Assembly (NCBI RefSeq): GCF_036014115.1
Contig: NZ_CP107913.1
Coordinates: 6,565,501-6,629,500 of the forward strand
Length of the DNA: 64,000 nt
Source: Streptomyces sp. NBC_00448
GTDB lineage: Bacteria; Actinomycetota; Actinomycetes; Streptomycetales; Streptomycetaceae
Direction of reading: 5' to 3'
A program made the position numbers and the translations under genes. Positions 7,200 through 14,707 of the stretch are shown piece after piece. A model generated the notes under the pieces. It saw only the letters and a list, made by a program, of their open reading frames with translations, ran no database searches and was not told the DNA's origin. Each line of letters begins with the position of its first letter. The first letter of the stretch is position 1.

Positions 7200-9217
7200 T
7201 TCGCCGGCACCACGTCCACGTCGTCCGCGCTCACGAACGCCATCCGGTGGTTGTAGACGATCTCGTACACCTTGGTCTTGCCGATGAAGTCGGTGCGGTC
7301 GTGCGGCGCGGACCCGTCGTAGTAGATCGCGAAGTACGAGTCGGTGTTCACCGCCGGGCCCGACGCGACGTACGACTGGCCGGCCGCGATCGAGTACTTC
7401 TTCGCGGGGGTCTGCGGGCGCGGCGCGGTGCCGCCCTCGAAGGCCACGAAGTCCGCCGGGTAGACCGACGCCTCCGGGTAGGCCGTGGTGTAGACGGGGA
7501 TCGTGGTGCGCCCGGCCTTGGGCACGATCCGCTCGGCCTTCACCGGCACGGTGGTCGGGTGCTGGGCGGTGTCCTGGAGCCACGCCTCCTGCCCGCCGTA
7601 CCAGATGGCGGTCCAGCCGGGCCGGCGGTCGGCGACCACGTACTGCTCACCGGCGGGCGCCTTGTCGCCCCAGTCGTTCATGGCATCGGTGCCCGCACCG
7701 GTCGGATGCAGGTAGGGGTCGGCGAGCAGCGGCGCGCTCGTGCTCGGCGCGGTGTACAGCGGCACGAAGCTGGACGGCGTGTCGCTGGAGGTCACCGGGC
7801 AGTCGAAGCTGCGGTACGGGCCGGGGAACTGCTTGTAGCCCTGCACGTCGTCGCAGTACGTGGTGGTCTGCTTGTTGTTCCGGTAGCCGGGCTTGATCGC
7901 GACGATGTCGCTGCCCTTCTTCGCGGTGGCGTGGATCGGCGCGCCGAGCAGGTCGAAGAAGTGCTCCCAGTCCCAGCCCGGTCCCGGGTCCCAGTGCTGG
8001 GTGGCGATGCCGGTCTCGGTGCCGCCGGGGATGTTGTCGTGGCCGAGGATGTGCGCGCGGTCCAGCGGGATGTCGTACTTCGCCGCGAGGTACTTCACCA
8101 GGTTGGCGGTCGAGCGGTAGAGGTCCTCGCTGAACCAGGCGGCGCCGTGGGTGGCCCACGCCTCCTGCTCGATGCCGATCGAGTGCTGGTAGAAGGAGCG
8201 GTTGGCGCTGTCCCAGGCGATGTCCTTGTCCGGCGTCATCTGGGTGACCAGGCCGTCGGAGGAGCGCACCACGTAGTTCGCGCCGGCCGCGTAGGTCGGG
8301 TCGCGGAACAGGTCGAGGGTGCCGTCGTAGGTCTCGTCGGTGGTGTGCAGCGTGATGTAGCGGATGTCCAGGCCGCCGTTGGGGCGGTCGGCGATGTCGT
8401 GGCTGCCGTAGTCCCCGAGGTCGCTGGGGTCCAGCAGGGTGTAGGCGCCCGGGATGGAGTTGCACGTCACGGACTTGGGGCATTCGGGCTTCTGGTCGCT
8501 CACCGGCGGGGTGACGTCCTTCAGGCCCAGCTTGCGCACGTCGTTCCGGTTCGGGTGCAGCCCGCGCACCGGGGCCAGCGTGATCTGCTGGCCGTCCTCG
8601 GTGGTCCGGGTCTCGCCGGTGCGCATGGCGCTCCACACGCCGTCGGCGAACGCCTGCGCGACCTTGTCCTCGGTGGACTGGCCGTAGCGCGCCGCGGCGG
8701 CGTACCAGCCGTCGACGGTCCGCGGCAGCTTGCCGTGGCCGTAGCTCCTGGCGTACGAGGCGAGCAGCGCGGCGCCGCCGCGGATGTTCTGCGTCTCGTC
8801 GCTCTGCACGGTCGCGGTGTCGGTGCCCAGCAGCGCGGCCGCGGCGGCCGCGGTGTGCTCGGCGGGCGCCTTGAGCAGGTCGGCGTAGCGCGGGGACTGG
8901 GTGGTCAGACCGTCGGCGTCGAGTTCCTTGGTGGTGAGGTCGGTGAGGTTCATCGGGCCGTAGCCCGCCTCGGCGTTCTCCTGCCCGGCGTGGTCCTCCC
9001 ACCGGGTCTCGTAGAACGACACCGCTTCGAGCACCGGCGCCGGGACGCCGAACTCGGCTGCGGCCGAGGTGAATTCGGCCTGCCGCGTGGACTGCGGGTC
9101 GGCGGCGCGCGCGGTGGTCGTGGTGACCGCGGTCACCGACAGGCCGGCCAGCAGCGACATCGCCGCGACCAGCGTGGCCGCTCTGCGCCTGCGGGGGAGG
9201 TTGAGGGGGTGGTGCAT
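7196..9217 (-). CDS. Secreted N-acetylmuramoyl-L-alanine amidase
   Basis: A 673-aa exported cell-wall hydrolase. The N-terminus (RRRRAATLVAAMSLLAGLSVTAV...ARAAD) is a signal peptide with likely cleavage after ~ARA near residue 39. Residues ~45-250 form a helical domain (VLEAVSFYETRWEDHAG...YGPMNLTDL). The Amidase_2/PGRP domain follows: DIRYITLHTTDETYDG holds one zinc histidine, then GANYVVRSSDGLVTQM, HSIGIEQEAW and ILGHDNIPG. It cleaves the amide between MurNAc and L-Ala. The last ~170 residues form a wall-binding-like tail without a motif I recognise. Start ATG 9217 has GAGGAG upstream. A 16-base motif 100 nt upstream recurs near the lysozyme at 55.9 kb. Confidence 0.9.
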   Translation of the reverse strand: MHHPLNLPRRRRAATLVAAMSLLAGLSVTAVTTTTARAADPQSTRQAEFTSAAAEFGVPAPVLEAVSFYETRWEDHAGQENAEAGYGPMNLTDLTTKELDADGLTTQSPRYADLLKAPAEHTAAAAAALLGTDTATVQSDETQNIRGGAALLASYARSYGHGKLPRTVDGWYAAAARYGQSTEDKVAQAFADGVWSAMRTGETRTTEDGQQITLAPVRGLHPNRNDVRKLGLKDVTPPVSDQKPECPKSVTCNSIPGAYTLLDPSDLGDYGSHDIADRPNGGLDIRYITLHTTDETYDGTLDLFRDPTYAAGANYVVRSSDGLVTQMTPDKDIAWDSANRSFYQHSIGIEQEAWATHGAAWFSEDLYRSTANLVKYLAAKYDIPLDRAHILGHDNIPGGTETGIATQHWDPGPGWDWEHFFDLLGAPIHATAKKGSDIVAIKPGYRNNKQTTTYCDDVQGYKQFPGPYRSFDCPVTSSDTPSSFVPLYTAPSTSAPLLADPYLHPTGAGTDAMNDWGDKAPAGEQYVVADRRPGWTAIWYGGQEAWLQDTAQHPTTVPVKAERIVPKAGRTTIPVYTTAYPEASVYPADFVAFEGGTAPRPQTPAKKYSIAAGQSYVASGPAVNTDSYFAIYYDGSAPHDRTDFIGKTKVYEIVYNHRMAFVSADDVDVVPAK

Positions 9218-9317
9218 CCAGGCTCCTCGCGTTCCGGATGGGCGTGCATGGAGAGAAGTACTGGGCCGCAGCCTGGCGAGGTCGGCTGGCAGTAAGCAAC
9301 CTCCTCGACGTAAATCC

Positions 9318-9333
9318 TGAAAGTTTTCTTCAG
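9318..9333. promoter_or_regulatory. 16-bp motif shared with the lysozyme/MarR region
   Basis: CTGAAAGTTTTCTTCA lies about 100 nt upstream of the amidase start. The exact reverse complement occurs at 56023-56038, between the secreted lysozyme and MarR genes. Such an A/T-rich 16-mer is unlikely to recur by chance in DNA of this composition, so a common regulator site is plausible. Confidence 0.55.
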
Positions 9334-9400
9334 AGCCCGGGGTGCGGGTCGGTGCGAGTCGGGTGATTCCGGGCCGCGCGCCGCCGCCCGCCGGGGCTGG

Positions 9401-9420
9401 CCTTGACGCATACGTCAAGG
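9401..9420. promoter_or_regulatory. MerR-type operator/promoter of the merR-trx pair
   Basis: A perfect palindrome with 8-base arms CCTTGACG and CGTCAAGG around CATA, 15 nt before the MerR ATG. The left arm contains a consensus-like -35 (TTGACG). Placing the dyad between the promoter elements is typical of MerR regulators, which untwist a long spacer. Autoregulation of the merR-thioredoxin transcript is the simplest reading. Confidence 0.75.
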
Positions 9421-9435
9421 TCTACGGTCGTTCGC

Positions 9436-9855
9436 ATGCGCATCGGTGAACTCGCGGACCGGGCGGGCACCACGACCCGTACCCTCCGCTACTACGAATC
9501 CCTCGGGCTGCTGCCGCCCGCCGGGCGGGCCGCCAACGGCTACCGCTCCTACGGCGACGAGCACGTGCGGCTGCTGGCGCAGATCCGCACCCTCCAGGAC
9601 TTCGGCTTCGGCCTGGAGGAGACCCGCCCCTTCGTCGAGTGCCTGCGGGCCGGCCACGAATCCGGCGACACCTGTGCGGACTCGCTCGCGGTCTACCGGC
9701 GCAAGCTCGCCGAACTGGACGCGTGCGTCGAGCGGTTGCGGTCCGTACGCGACCAGGTCGCCGCGCAGCTCGCCCGGGCGGAACTGGCCGCGGGGGCCGG
9801 CGAGGAACCGATGTGCGAGCTGGGCCCACCGACCGAGAGGACCACGTCGCCATGA
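9436..9855 (+). CDS. MerR-family transcriptional regulator
   Basis: A 139-aa MerR regulator. The winged HTH begins at the ATG: MRIGELADRAGTTTRTLRYYESLGLLPPAGRAANGYRSY. The coiled-coil helix is around VYRRKLAELDACVERLRSVRDQVAAQLAR. Between them lies ECLRAGHESGDTCADSLAVYRR, with Cys residues that could bind metal or sense thiol oxidation. A further Cys (EPMCELG) is near the end. The gene is coupled by ATGA overlap to a thioredoxin gene, so it probably responds to a thiol, redox or metal signal. The ATG at 9436 sits directly on the first conserved residue; the longer in-frame extension overlaps the operator and is rejected. Confidence 0.92.
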   Translation: MRIGELADRAGTTTRTLRYYESLGLLPPAGRAANGYRSYGDEHVRLLAQIRTLQDFGFGLEETRPFVECLRAGHESGDTCADSLAVYRRKLAELDACVERLRSVRDQVAAQLARAELAAGAGEEPMCELGPPTERTTSP

Positions 9856-10268
9856 CCATCACCACCGGCAGCACGCACGGCACCGGCAGCACGCACGCCG
9901 GCACGCACGTCACCGGGAGTACCGGCACGACCGCCGGTCATCCGCACCCGGGCGTGCCCGTCACCACCGACTCGACCTTCGCCGCCGACGTGCTCGCCTC
10001 CGATCTGCCCGTGCTGGTCGACTTCACCGCGTCCTGGTGCCCGCCGTGCCGCATGATCGCGCCGGTGCTCGCGGAGATCGCCGTCGAGGAGGCCGAGCGG
10101 CTGCGGATCGTCCAGCTCGACGTGGACGCCAACCCGGCCACCCAGGCCGCGTACGGCGTGCTGTCCATGCCGACGCTGATGCTCTTCCGGGCCGGCGAGC
10201 CGGTCAAGGTCCTGGTGGGCGCGCGGCCGAAGCGGCGGCTGCTCCAGGAGCTGGCCGACGAGATCTGA
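9852..10268 (+). CDS. Thioredoxin with a low-complexity N-terminal extension
   Basis: A 138-aa thioredoxin. The canonical fold starts near residue 37 (VTTDSTFAADVLASDLPVLVDFTASWCPPCRMIAPVLAEIA) with active site WCPPC, where proline replaces the usual glycine of WCGPC. The cis-proline region is YGVLSMPTLMLFRAGEPV. The first ~35 residues are a Thr/Gly/His/Ser-rich stretch with imperfect GSTHxGT repeats, absent from ordinary thioredoxins (~107 aa). It may be a flexible His-containing tail. Translation is coupled to the MerR gene (ATGA). Expected role: disulfide reduction in the cytoplasm under control of the upstream regulator. Confidence 0.9.
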   Translation: MTITTGSTHGTGSTHAGTHVTGSTGTTAGHPHPGVPVTTDSTFAADVLASDLPVLVDFTASWCPPCRMIAPVLAEIAVEEAERLRIVQLDVDANPATQAAYGVLSMPTLMLFRAGEPVKVLVGARPKRRLLQELADEI

Positions 10269-10277
10269 GCGCCGCCA

Positions 10278-10356
10278 CAGACGACGACGGCCCCGATCGT
10301 GTGACACCGCACGTAAACGTGGGGAACGTCACACAGACGGGACCGTCGGTCGTCTG
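10278..10356. terminator. Long stem between thioredoxin and sodN
   Basis: CAGACGAC (10278) pairs with GTCGTCTG (to 10356), GACGG with CCGTC, and GTGTGAC (10299-10305) with GTCACAC (10328-10334). The multi-segment stem fills the gap between the convergent thioredoxin and sodN genes, so it likely terminates both. Confidence 0.65.
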
Positions 10357-10375
10357 CGGGTGGCGCGGCGGGCGG

Positions 10376-10771
10376 TCAGGCCTGCTTGGTCTCCCAGAAG
10401 ATCTTGTCGATCTGGGCGATCAGGTCGAGGGCCTTCTGGCCGGTCGCCGGGTCGTTCGACGCCTTGGCGGCGCTGAGCGCCTTCAGGGTGTCGTTGACGA
10501 GCTGGTGAAGCTGCGGGTACTTCTCGAAGTGCGGGGCCTTGAAGTAGTCGCTCCACAGCACCGAGACGTGGTGCTTGGCGAGTTCCGCACGCTGCTCCTT
10601 GATCAGGACAGCGCGGGTGCGGAAGTCAGCGTCCTCGTTGGCCTGGTACTTCTCCTGCACCGCCTTCACGGACTCGGCCTCGATGCGGGCCTGAGCCGGG
10701 TCGTACACACCACACGGCAGGTCGCAGTGTGCGCTTACCTTCACCTTGGGCGCGAACAGGCGAGTGAACAT
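10376..10771 (-). CDS. sodN: Nickel-containing superoxide dismutase precursor
   Basis: A 131-aa NiSOD precursor. A 14-residue leader (MFTRLFAPKVKVSA) precedes the mature N-terminus HCDLPCGVYDP, the nickel hook in which His1, Cys2 and Cys6 of the mature enzyme ligate nickel (precursor H15, C16, C20). The rest is the four-helix bundle. It converts superoxide to oxygen and hydrogen peroxide as a cytoplasmic hexamer. Start ATG 10771 has AGGAAGGA upstream. The maturation protease sodX is divergent, 134 nt away. In S. coelicolor sodN expression depends on nickel and is repressed by an sRNA from sodF that pairs near the start; whether that site exists here is untested. Confidence 0.97.
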   Translation of the reverse strand: MFTRLFAPKVKVSAHCDLPCGVYDPAQARIEAESVKAVQEKYQANEDADFRTRAVLIKEQRAELAKHHVSVLWSDYFKAPHFEKYPQLHQLVNDTLKALSAAKASNDPATGQKALDLIAQIDKIFWETKQA

Positions 10772-10905
10772 GGCCGTCCTTCCTCGTGATCGTCTTTCAG
10801 GTGCGACATTACTCCCTGGGGTAGTCGTTTTCCCGGCTGCCCCAGGTGGCTTAGGACAAAAGTCTGGTGTCACCCTGGGGGAAGAAACGAACCTGGAGGC
10901 GGAGG

Positions 10906-11331
10906 ATGCGGGAACAGGGGGCGAGGCTGTCATGGCAGCTCGTCGAGGTCACCGGTCCGTCGATGGCACCGACACTGCTGCACGGCGACTGGCTGCTGAT
11001 CCAGAAGGTGAGCAGCGGAGCCGAGCAGGTACGCGAGGGGGACGTCGTGGTGATGCGGCATCCCCTCCAGCAGGACCTGCTCATCGTCAAGCGAGCGGTC
11101 GAGCGCCGCGAGAGCGGCTGGTGGGTGATGGGGGACAACGCCTTCGTCGCCAACGACAGCCGGGAGTTCGGCACCGTGCCGGACGAGCTGGTGCTGGCCC
11201 GGGCCAGAGGCCGGTTCCGGCCGCCGGGTGAGCTTCAGCGCTCGGTGGCGGGGGTCGCGTCCTGGGCGGCGTCGTGCGTGCGCCCGCTGCGGGCCGACCG
11301 GTCGTTCTCCAGGCGCTTGCGGGCCCGGTAA
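10906..11331 (+). CDS. sodX: NiSOD maturation protease (S26 signal-peptidase-like)
   Basis: A 141-aa soluble member of the S26 (LexA/signal peptidase) family. VTGPSMAPTLLHGDWLL carries the nucleophile S19; the general-base lysine is most likely K62 in LLIVKRAVERR; WVMGDNAF (G76-D77-N78) is the conserved box after it. No membrane anchor is present, unlike ordinary signal peptidases. The family removes the NiSOD leader to expose the nickel-binding histidine. ATG 10906 has GGAGG 6 nt before it. Its 3' end overlaps the convergent CGNR gene by 97 nt. Confidence 0.93.
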   Translation: MREQGARLSWQLVEVTGPSMAPTLLHGDWLLIQKVSSGAEQVREGDVVVMRHPLQQDLLIVKRAVERRESGWWVMGDNAFVANDSREFGTVPDELVLARARGRFRPPGELQRSVAGVASWAASCVRPLRADRSFSRRLRAR

Positions 11332-11867
11332 GCCGCCACGTTCGCGCGGGTGGCACAGCGGTCGGAACAGTACCGGCGCGAGCGGTTTGTCGATGTGTCG
11401 ACGTATGCGTTGCGGCAGGGGGCCGCTTCGCAGATTCCCAGCCGGTCCACGCCCAATGAGGTGACCTGGACCGCCAACCCCATGCAGGCGCTTGCCGAGT
11501 AGGCGGCCGCGGTGTTCACCGCGTGATCTGCCAGGTGCATATGCCAGTCGGGCCGGCCGGTCTCCTCGTTGACGGTTGTGTGCCCGGAGATCTGCGGGCT
11601 GACCGGGAACTCCAGCATCAGCGCGTTGAGCAGGTCCACCGCGCGGACCTCGTCCTGCTCGTCGGCCGCCTCGAAGATCCCGCGCAGCCGGGTCCGCACC
11701 GCGCGCAGCCGCGCGACGTCGCTCTCCACCACCCGCGCGGCGAGCTGGGTGCTGTTCCCGCACAGTTCCCGGACGGTGTCCGTCGAGGTCAGGGTGTCGG
11801 TGCCGCGCCGCGGCTCCTCGGTGTTCACCAGGCGCACGGCGTAGTCCGAGTAATAAGCCAGTTCCAC
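11235..11867 (-). CDS. CGNR zinc-finger / ABATE-domain protein
   Basis: A 210-aa protein of the CGNR family. The N-terminal ABATE-type domain spans ~1-140 (MELAYYSDYAVRLVNT...). The C-terminal zinc finger reads GICEAAPCRNAYVDTSTNRSRRYCSDRCATRANVAAYRARKR, with Cys pairs C-x4-C and C-x3-C. These proteins are probable DNA-binding regulators of unknown ligand. The last ~25 residues (ENDRSARSGRTHDAAQDATPATER) lie within the sodX overlap. It is divergent from the methyltransferase gene, with an 82-nt shared promoter region. Confidence 0.85.
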   Translation of the reverse strand: MELAYYSDYAVRLVNTEEPRRGTDTLTSTDTVRELCGNSTQLAARVVESDVARLRAVRTRLRGIFEAADEQDEVRAVDLLNALMLEFPVSPQISGHTTVNEETGRPDWHMHLADHAVNTAAAYSASACMGLAVQVTSLGVDRLGICEAAPCRNAYVDTSTNRSRRYCSDRCATRANVAAYRARKRLENDRSARSGRTHDAAQDATPATER

Positions 11868-11899
11868 TTGTGGTCCTTACTGGTCACGGTCTAGGCTCT

Positions 11900-11930
11900 G
11901 TAATAGCCGCTTGGGCTACTAGGGTATTAC
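11900..11930. promoter_or_regulatory. Imperfect A/T-rich palindrome in a divergent promoter
   Basis: GTAATAGCC (11900-11908) and TATTAC (11925-11930), with an internal GCC/GGC pair, form a dyad in the 82-nt gap between the CGNR and methyltransferase genes. The A/T content contrasts with the surroundings. The CGNR protein is a natural candidate to bind it. Confidence 0.45.
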
Positions 11931-11949
11931 ATGCAAGGAGGGGTTCGGA

Positions 11950-12732
11950 GTGTCCATCACATCCGAGAGCGCCAGGAGCGATCGGCACGGCACGGACTGG
12001 GCCGCCTGGCAGCGGAGCTGGGATCGCCAGCAGGAGTGGTATCTGCCCGACCGGGAGGAACGCTTTCGGGTGATGCTCGACATGGTCGAGGCGACGGTCG
12101 GCGACGCGCCCAGGGTGCTGGATCTCGCCTGCGGTACCGGAAGTATCACGGACCGGCTGCTGCGGAGGTTCCCGCAGGCGCGCAGCACCGGGGTCGACCT
12201 CGACCCGGCGCTGCTCATCATCGCCCGCGGGTCCTTCGCTCAGGACGACCGGACCTCCTTCGTCACCGCCGACCTCAAGGACCCGCACTGGCCGGACACC
12301 CTCCCGTACGACTCCTACGACGCGGTGCTCACCGCGACCGCGCTGCACTGGCTGCACTCCGACGAGCTGAGCGTGCTCTACGGGCAGTTGGCCGGGCTGG
12401 TCCGGGCCGGCGGGGTGTTCCTCAACGCCGATCACATGCCCGATCCCGGCACGCCCCTGATCAACGCGGCGGAGTCCGCGCTGCGGCACGCCCGCATGGA
12501 GCGGGCGCGCGCGGAGGGTGTGCTCGGCTGGGCCGAGTGGTGGGAGCTCGCCGCGGCCGAGCCGGCGCTCGCCGAGGCCACGGCGGAGCGGTTCCGCATC
12601 TACGGGGAGCATGCGGACGGGGATACGCCGTCCGCGGGGTGGCACGCCGAGGCGTTGCGCTCCGCTGGGTTCCGGGAGGCCCGTGCGGTGTGGGCTTCGC
12701 CCTCGGACGCAATGACGCTGGCGCTGCGCTAG
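11950..12732 (+). CDS. Class I SAM-dependent methyltransferase
   Basis: A 260-aa Rossmann-fold methyltransferase. VLDLACGTGSITDRLL (about 55-70) is motif I for SAM binding; STGVDLDPALL is the acidic ribose-binding strand; DAVLTATALHWL is motif IV-like; LVRAGGVFLNAD is the following strand. It resembles trans-aconitate-methyltransferase-like and ubiE-like enzymes, but the acceptor is not predictable. Start GTG 11950 has an excellent AAGGAGGGG 6 nt upstream. Confidence 0.88.
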   Translation: MSITSESARSDRHGTDWAAWQRSWDRQQEWYLPDREERFRVMLDMVEATVGDAPRVLDLACGTGSITDRLLRRFPQARSTGVDLDPALLIIARGSFAQDDRTSFVTADLKDPHWPDTLPYDSYDAVLTATALHWLHSDELSVLYGQLAGLVRAGGVFLNADHMPDPGTPLINAAESALRHARMERARAEGVLGWAEWWELAAAEPALAEATAERFRIYGEHADGDTPSAGWHAEALRSAGFREARAVWASPSDAMTLALR

Positions 12733-12774
12733 GGCGGTCCCCCCGGGGTGCCCCGTCCTCGCCGCACGGGACCT

Positions 12775-12893
12775 AGCGGTCCGCGGTGGCTTGTTGCGCA
12801 GTTCCCCGCGCCCCTGAATTTGCTCGGCCACCTCCGGGGCAAGCACGCGGAAGCCGCGCTTACCCCGGGGGGTCGGGGCACCGTGGCTGGGCG
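12775..12893. repeat. Dispersed intergenic palindromic repeat, copy B
   Basis: The block GGTGGCTTGTTGCGCAG followed by TTCCCCGCGCCCCTG (12785-12815) lies between the convergent methyltransferase and ABC ATPase genes. The same core occurs at about 52.03 kb and 54.85 kb, and as its complement in copy A. The adjoining GCACGCGGAAGCCGCGC stretch can form a small hairpin. Likely a transcription terminator region. Confidence 0.7.
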
Positions 12894-13697
12894 TCACAGC
12901 ACCTTGGAGAGGAAGGCCTTCGTGCGTTCGTGCTGGGGGTTGCCCAGCACGTCGCGGGGGTGGCCGGACTCCACGACCTGGCCGTCGTCCATGAAGACCA
13001 GCGCGTCGCCGACCTCACGGGCGAAGCCCATCTCGTGGGTGACGACGATCATCGTCATGCCGTCCTCCGCGAGCCCGCGCATCACGTCGAGCACGTCGCC
13101 GACGAGTTCGGGGTCGAGCGCGGAGGTCGGCTCGTCGAAGAGCATCAACTTGGGCTCCATGGCGAGCGCCCGCGCGATCGCCACCCGCTGCTGCTGCCCG
13201 CCGGACAGCTGGGACGGGTAGCTGGCCGCCTTGTCCGCCAACCCCACCCGGTCCAGCAGGCGCTGGGCCCGCTCCCGGGCCACCGCCCTGGTCTCCCGGC
13301 GGACCTGCACCGGGCCCTCCATGACGTTCTCGATCGCCGTGAGGTGCGGGAAGAGGTTGAACCGCTGGAAGACCATCCCGATGTCGCGCCGCTTGGCGGC
13401 CACCTCGCGGTCCCGCAACTCGTAGAGCCTGCCGCCGTGTTCGCGGTAGCCCATCAGCTCGCCGTCGACCCACAGCCGGCCGGCGCTGATCTGCTCCAGG
13501 TGGTTGACGCACCGCAGGAACGTGGACTTGCCCGAGCCGGACGGCCCGATCAGGCAGAACACCTCGCGGGGCGCCACCTCCAGGTCGATGCCCTTGAGGA
13601 TGTGCGCGGCCCCGAAGGACTTGTGCACCGCCTCGGCCCGCACCATCGGTTCGACGCCGGACTTCACCAGGCCGGCGCCCTTGCTGGGGGTGCTCAT
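12894..13697 (-). CDS. Polar amino-acid ABC transporter, ATP-binding protein
   Basis: A 267-aa GlnQ/HisP-type ATPase. Walker A is GPSGSGKST (about 51-59), the Q-loop lies in MVFQRFNLFPHLT, the ABC signature is LSGGQQQRVAIARAL, Walker B is LMLFDEPTSALDPE and the H-loop is VVTHEMGFA. The sequence class (LFPHLT, SALDPE, HEMGFA) is typical of glutamine/glutamate/arginine importers. It is the last gene of a three-gene operon, one base after the permease. Several N-terminal starts are possible; ATG 13697 is retained. Confidence 0.95.
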   Translation of the reverse strand: MSTPSKGAGLVKSGVEPMVRAEAVHKSFGAAHILKGIDLEVAPREVFCLIGPSGSGKSTFLRCVNHLEQISAGRLWVDGELMGYREHGGRLYELRDREVAAKRRDIGMVFQRFNLFPHLTAIENVMEGPVQVRRETRAVARERAQRLLDRVGLADKAASYPSQLSGGQQQRVAIARALAMEPKLMLFDEPTSALDPELVGDVLDVMRGLAEDGMTMIVVTHEMGFAREVGDALVFMDDGQVVESGHPRDVLGNPQHERTKAFLSKVL

Positions 13698-13698
13698 C

Positions 13699-14706
13699 TC
13701 AGGCCACCTTCGGTCGGCGCACGGTGGTCAGGTTGCTCATGACCTTCTGCCACGGGGTCGGCGGCAGCGAGCGCTGCGAACCACGCGCGTACCGCCGCTC
13801 CATGTAGTACTGGCCGACGCTGAAGACGCTGGTCAGCACCAGGTACCAGATCGAGGCGACGAAGTACATCTCCATGATCGCGGTGGTGTCGCTGCCGATG
13901 TTGGTGGCGGCGCGCAGCAGTTCGGTGTACTGCACCACCGACACCAGCGACGAGGTCTTCAGCATGTTGATGAACTCGTTGCCGGACGGCGGGATGATCA
14001 CCCGCATCGCCTGCGGCAGGATGATCCGGCGCATCGTCTTCGCGCCGGTCATGCCGAGCGCCTGCGACGCCTCCGACTGCCCCACGTCCACCGACTGGAT
14101 GCCGGCCCGGACGATCTCGGCCATGTACGCGCCCTCGTTGAGGCCGAGGCCCAGCAGGGCGGCCACGAACGGGGTCATCACGGCGGTGGTGTCGTTCTTG
14201 TACACCGGCATCAGGTTGATGGTGTGGAAGATCAACGCGAGGTTGAACCACATCAGCAGCTGCACGTACACCGGGGTGCCGCGGAAGAACCAGATGTACA
14301 GCCACGCGACGGCGCCGGTCACCGGGTTCTTCGACAGCCGCATCACCGCGAAGAGCACGCCGAGCACCAGGCCCATGGCCATGGAGCACACCGAGATGAG
14401 GATGGTGTGCCACACGCCCTGGAGGATGGTGTGGTCGAAGAGCCGGCCGCGGACGGTGCCCCACAGGATGTCGCCCTGGGAGAACGCGTAGGCGAGCCAG
14501 CCCAGCAGGGCGAGCACGACCAGCCCGGCCACCCAGCGCCCGTAGTGGCGCACCGGGATGGCGCGGATCGGCTCGTACGGCACGGTGGCCGGCGGCGCGC
14601 CGGCCGGTTCGCCGGGCGGGGCCTGCGGCGGGGTCTTCGGCGACGTGTCGGACGGGGGGTTCGCCGGGGTGTCGGCCGGTTCGGGGCCGGCCACTGCACC
14701 GGTCAT
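13699..14706 (-). CDS. Polar amino-acid ABC transporter, permease
   Basis: A 335-aa HisM/GlnP-type permease. After a ~45-residue Pro/Ala-rich cytoplasmic extension, a hydrophobic segment (WVAGLVVLALLGWLAYAF) precedes the TM domain starting TILQGVWHTILISVCSM. The EAA loop that docks on the ATPase is EASQALGMTGAKTMRRIILPQAMRVIIPP. It lies one base after the binding-protein gene and one base before the ATPase, so the three are one transcript. It forms the membrane channel for a polar amino acid. Confidence 0.94.
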   Translation of the reverse strand: MTGAVAGPEPADTPANPPSDTSPKTPPQAPPGEPAGAPPATVPYEPIRAIPVRHYGRWVAGLVVLALLGWLAYAFSQGDILWGTVRGRLFDHTILQGVWHTILISVCSMAMGLVLGVLFAVMRLSKNPVTGAVAWLYIWFFRGTPVYVQLLMWFNLALIFHTINLMPVYKNDTTAVMTPFVAALLGLGLNEGAYMAEIVRAGIQSVDVGQSEASQALGMTGAKTMRRIILPQAMRVIIPPSGNEFINMLKTSSLVSVVQYTELLRAATNIGSDTTAIMEMYFVASIWYLVLTSVFSVGQYYMERRYARGSQRSLPPTPWQKVMSNLTTVRRPKVA

Positions 14707-14707
14707 G

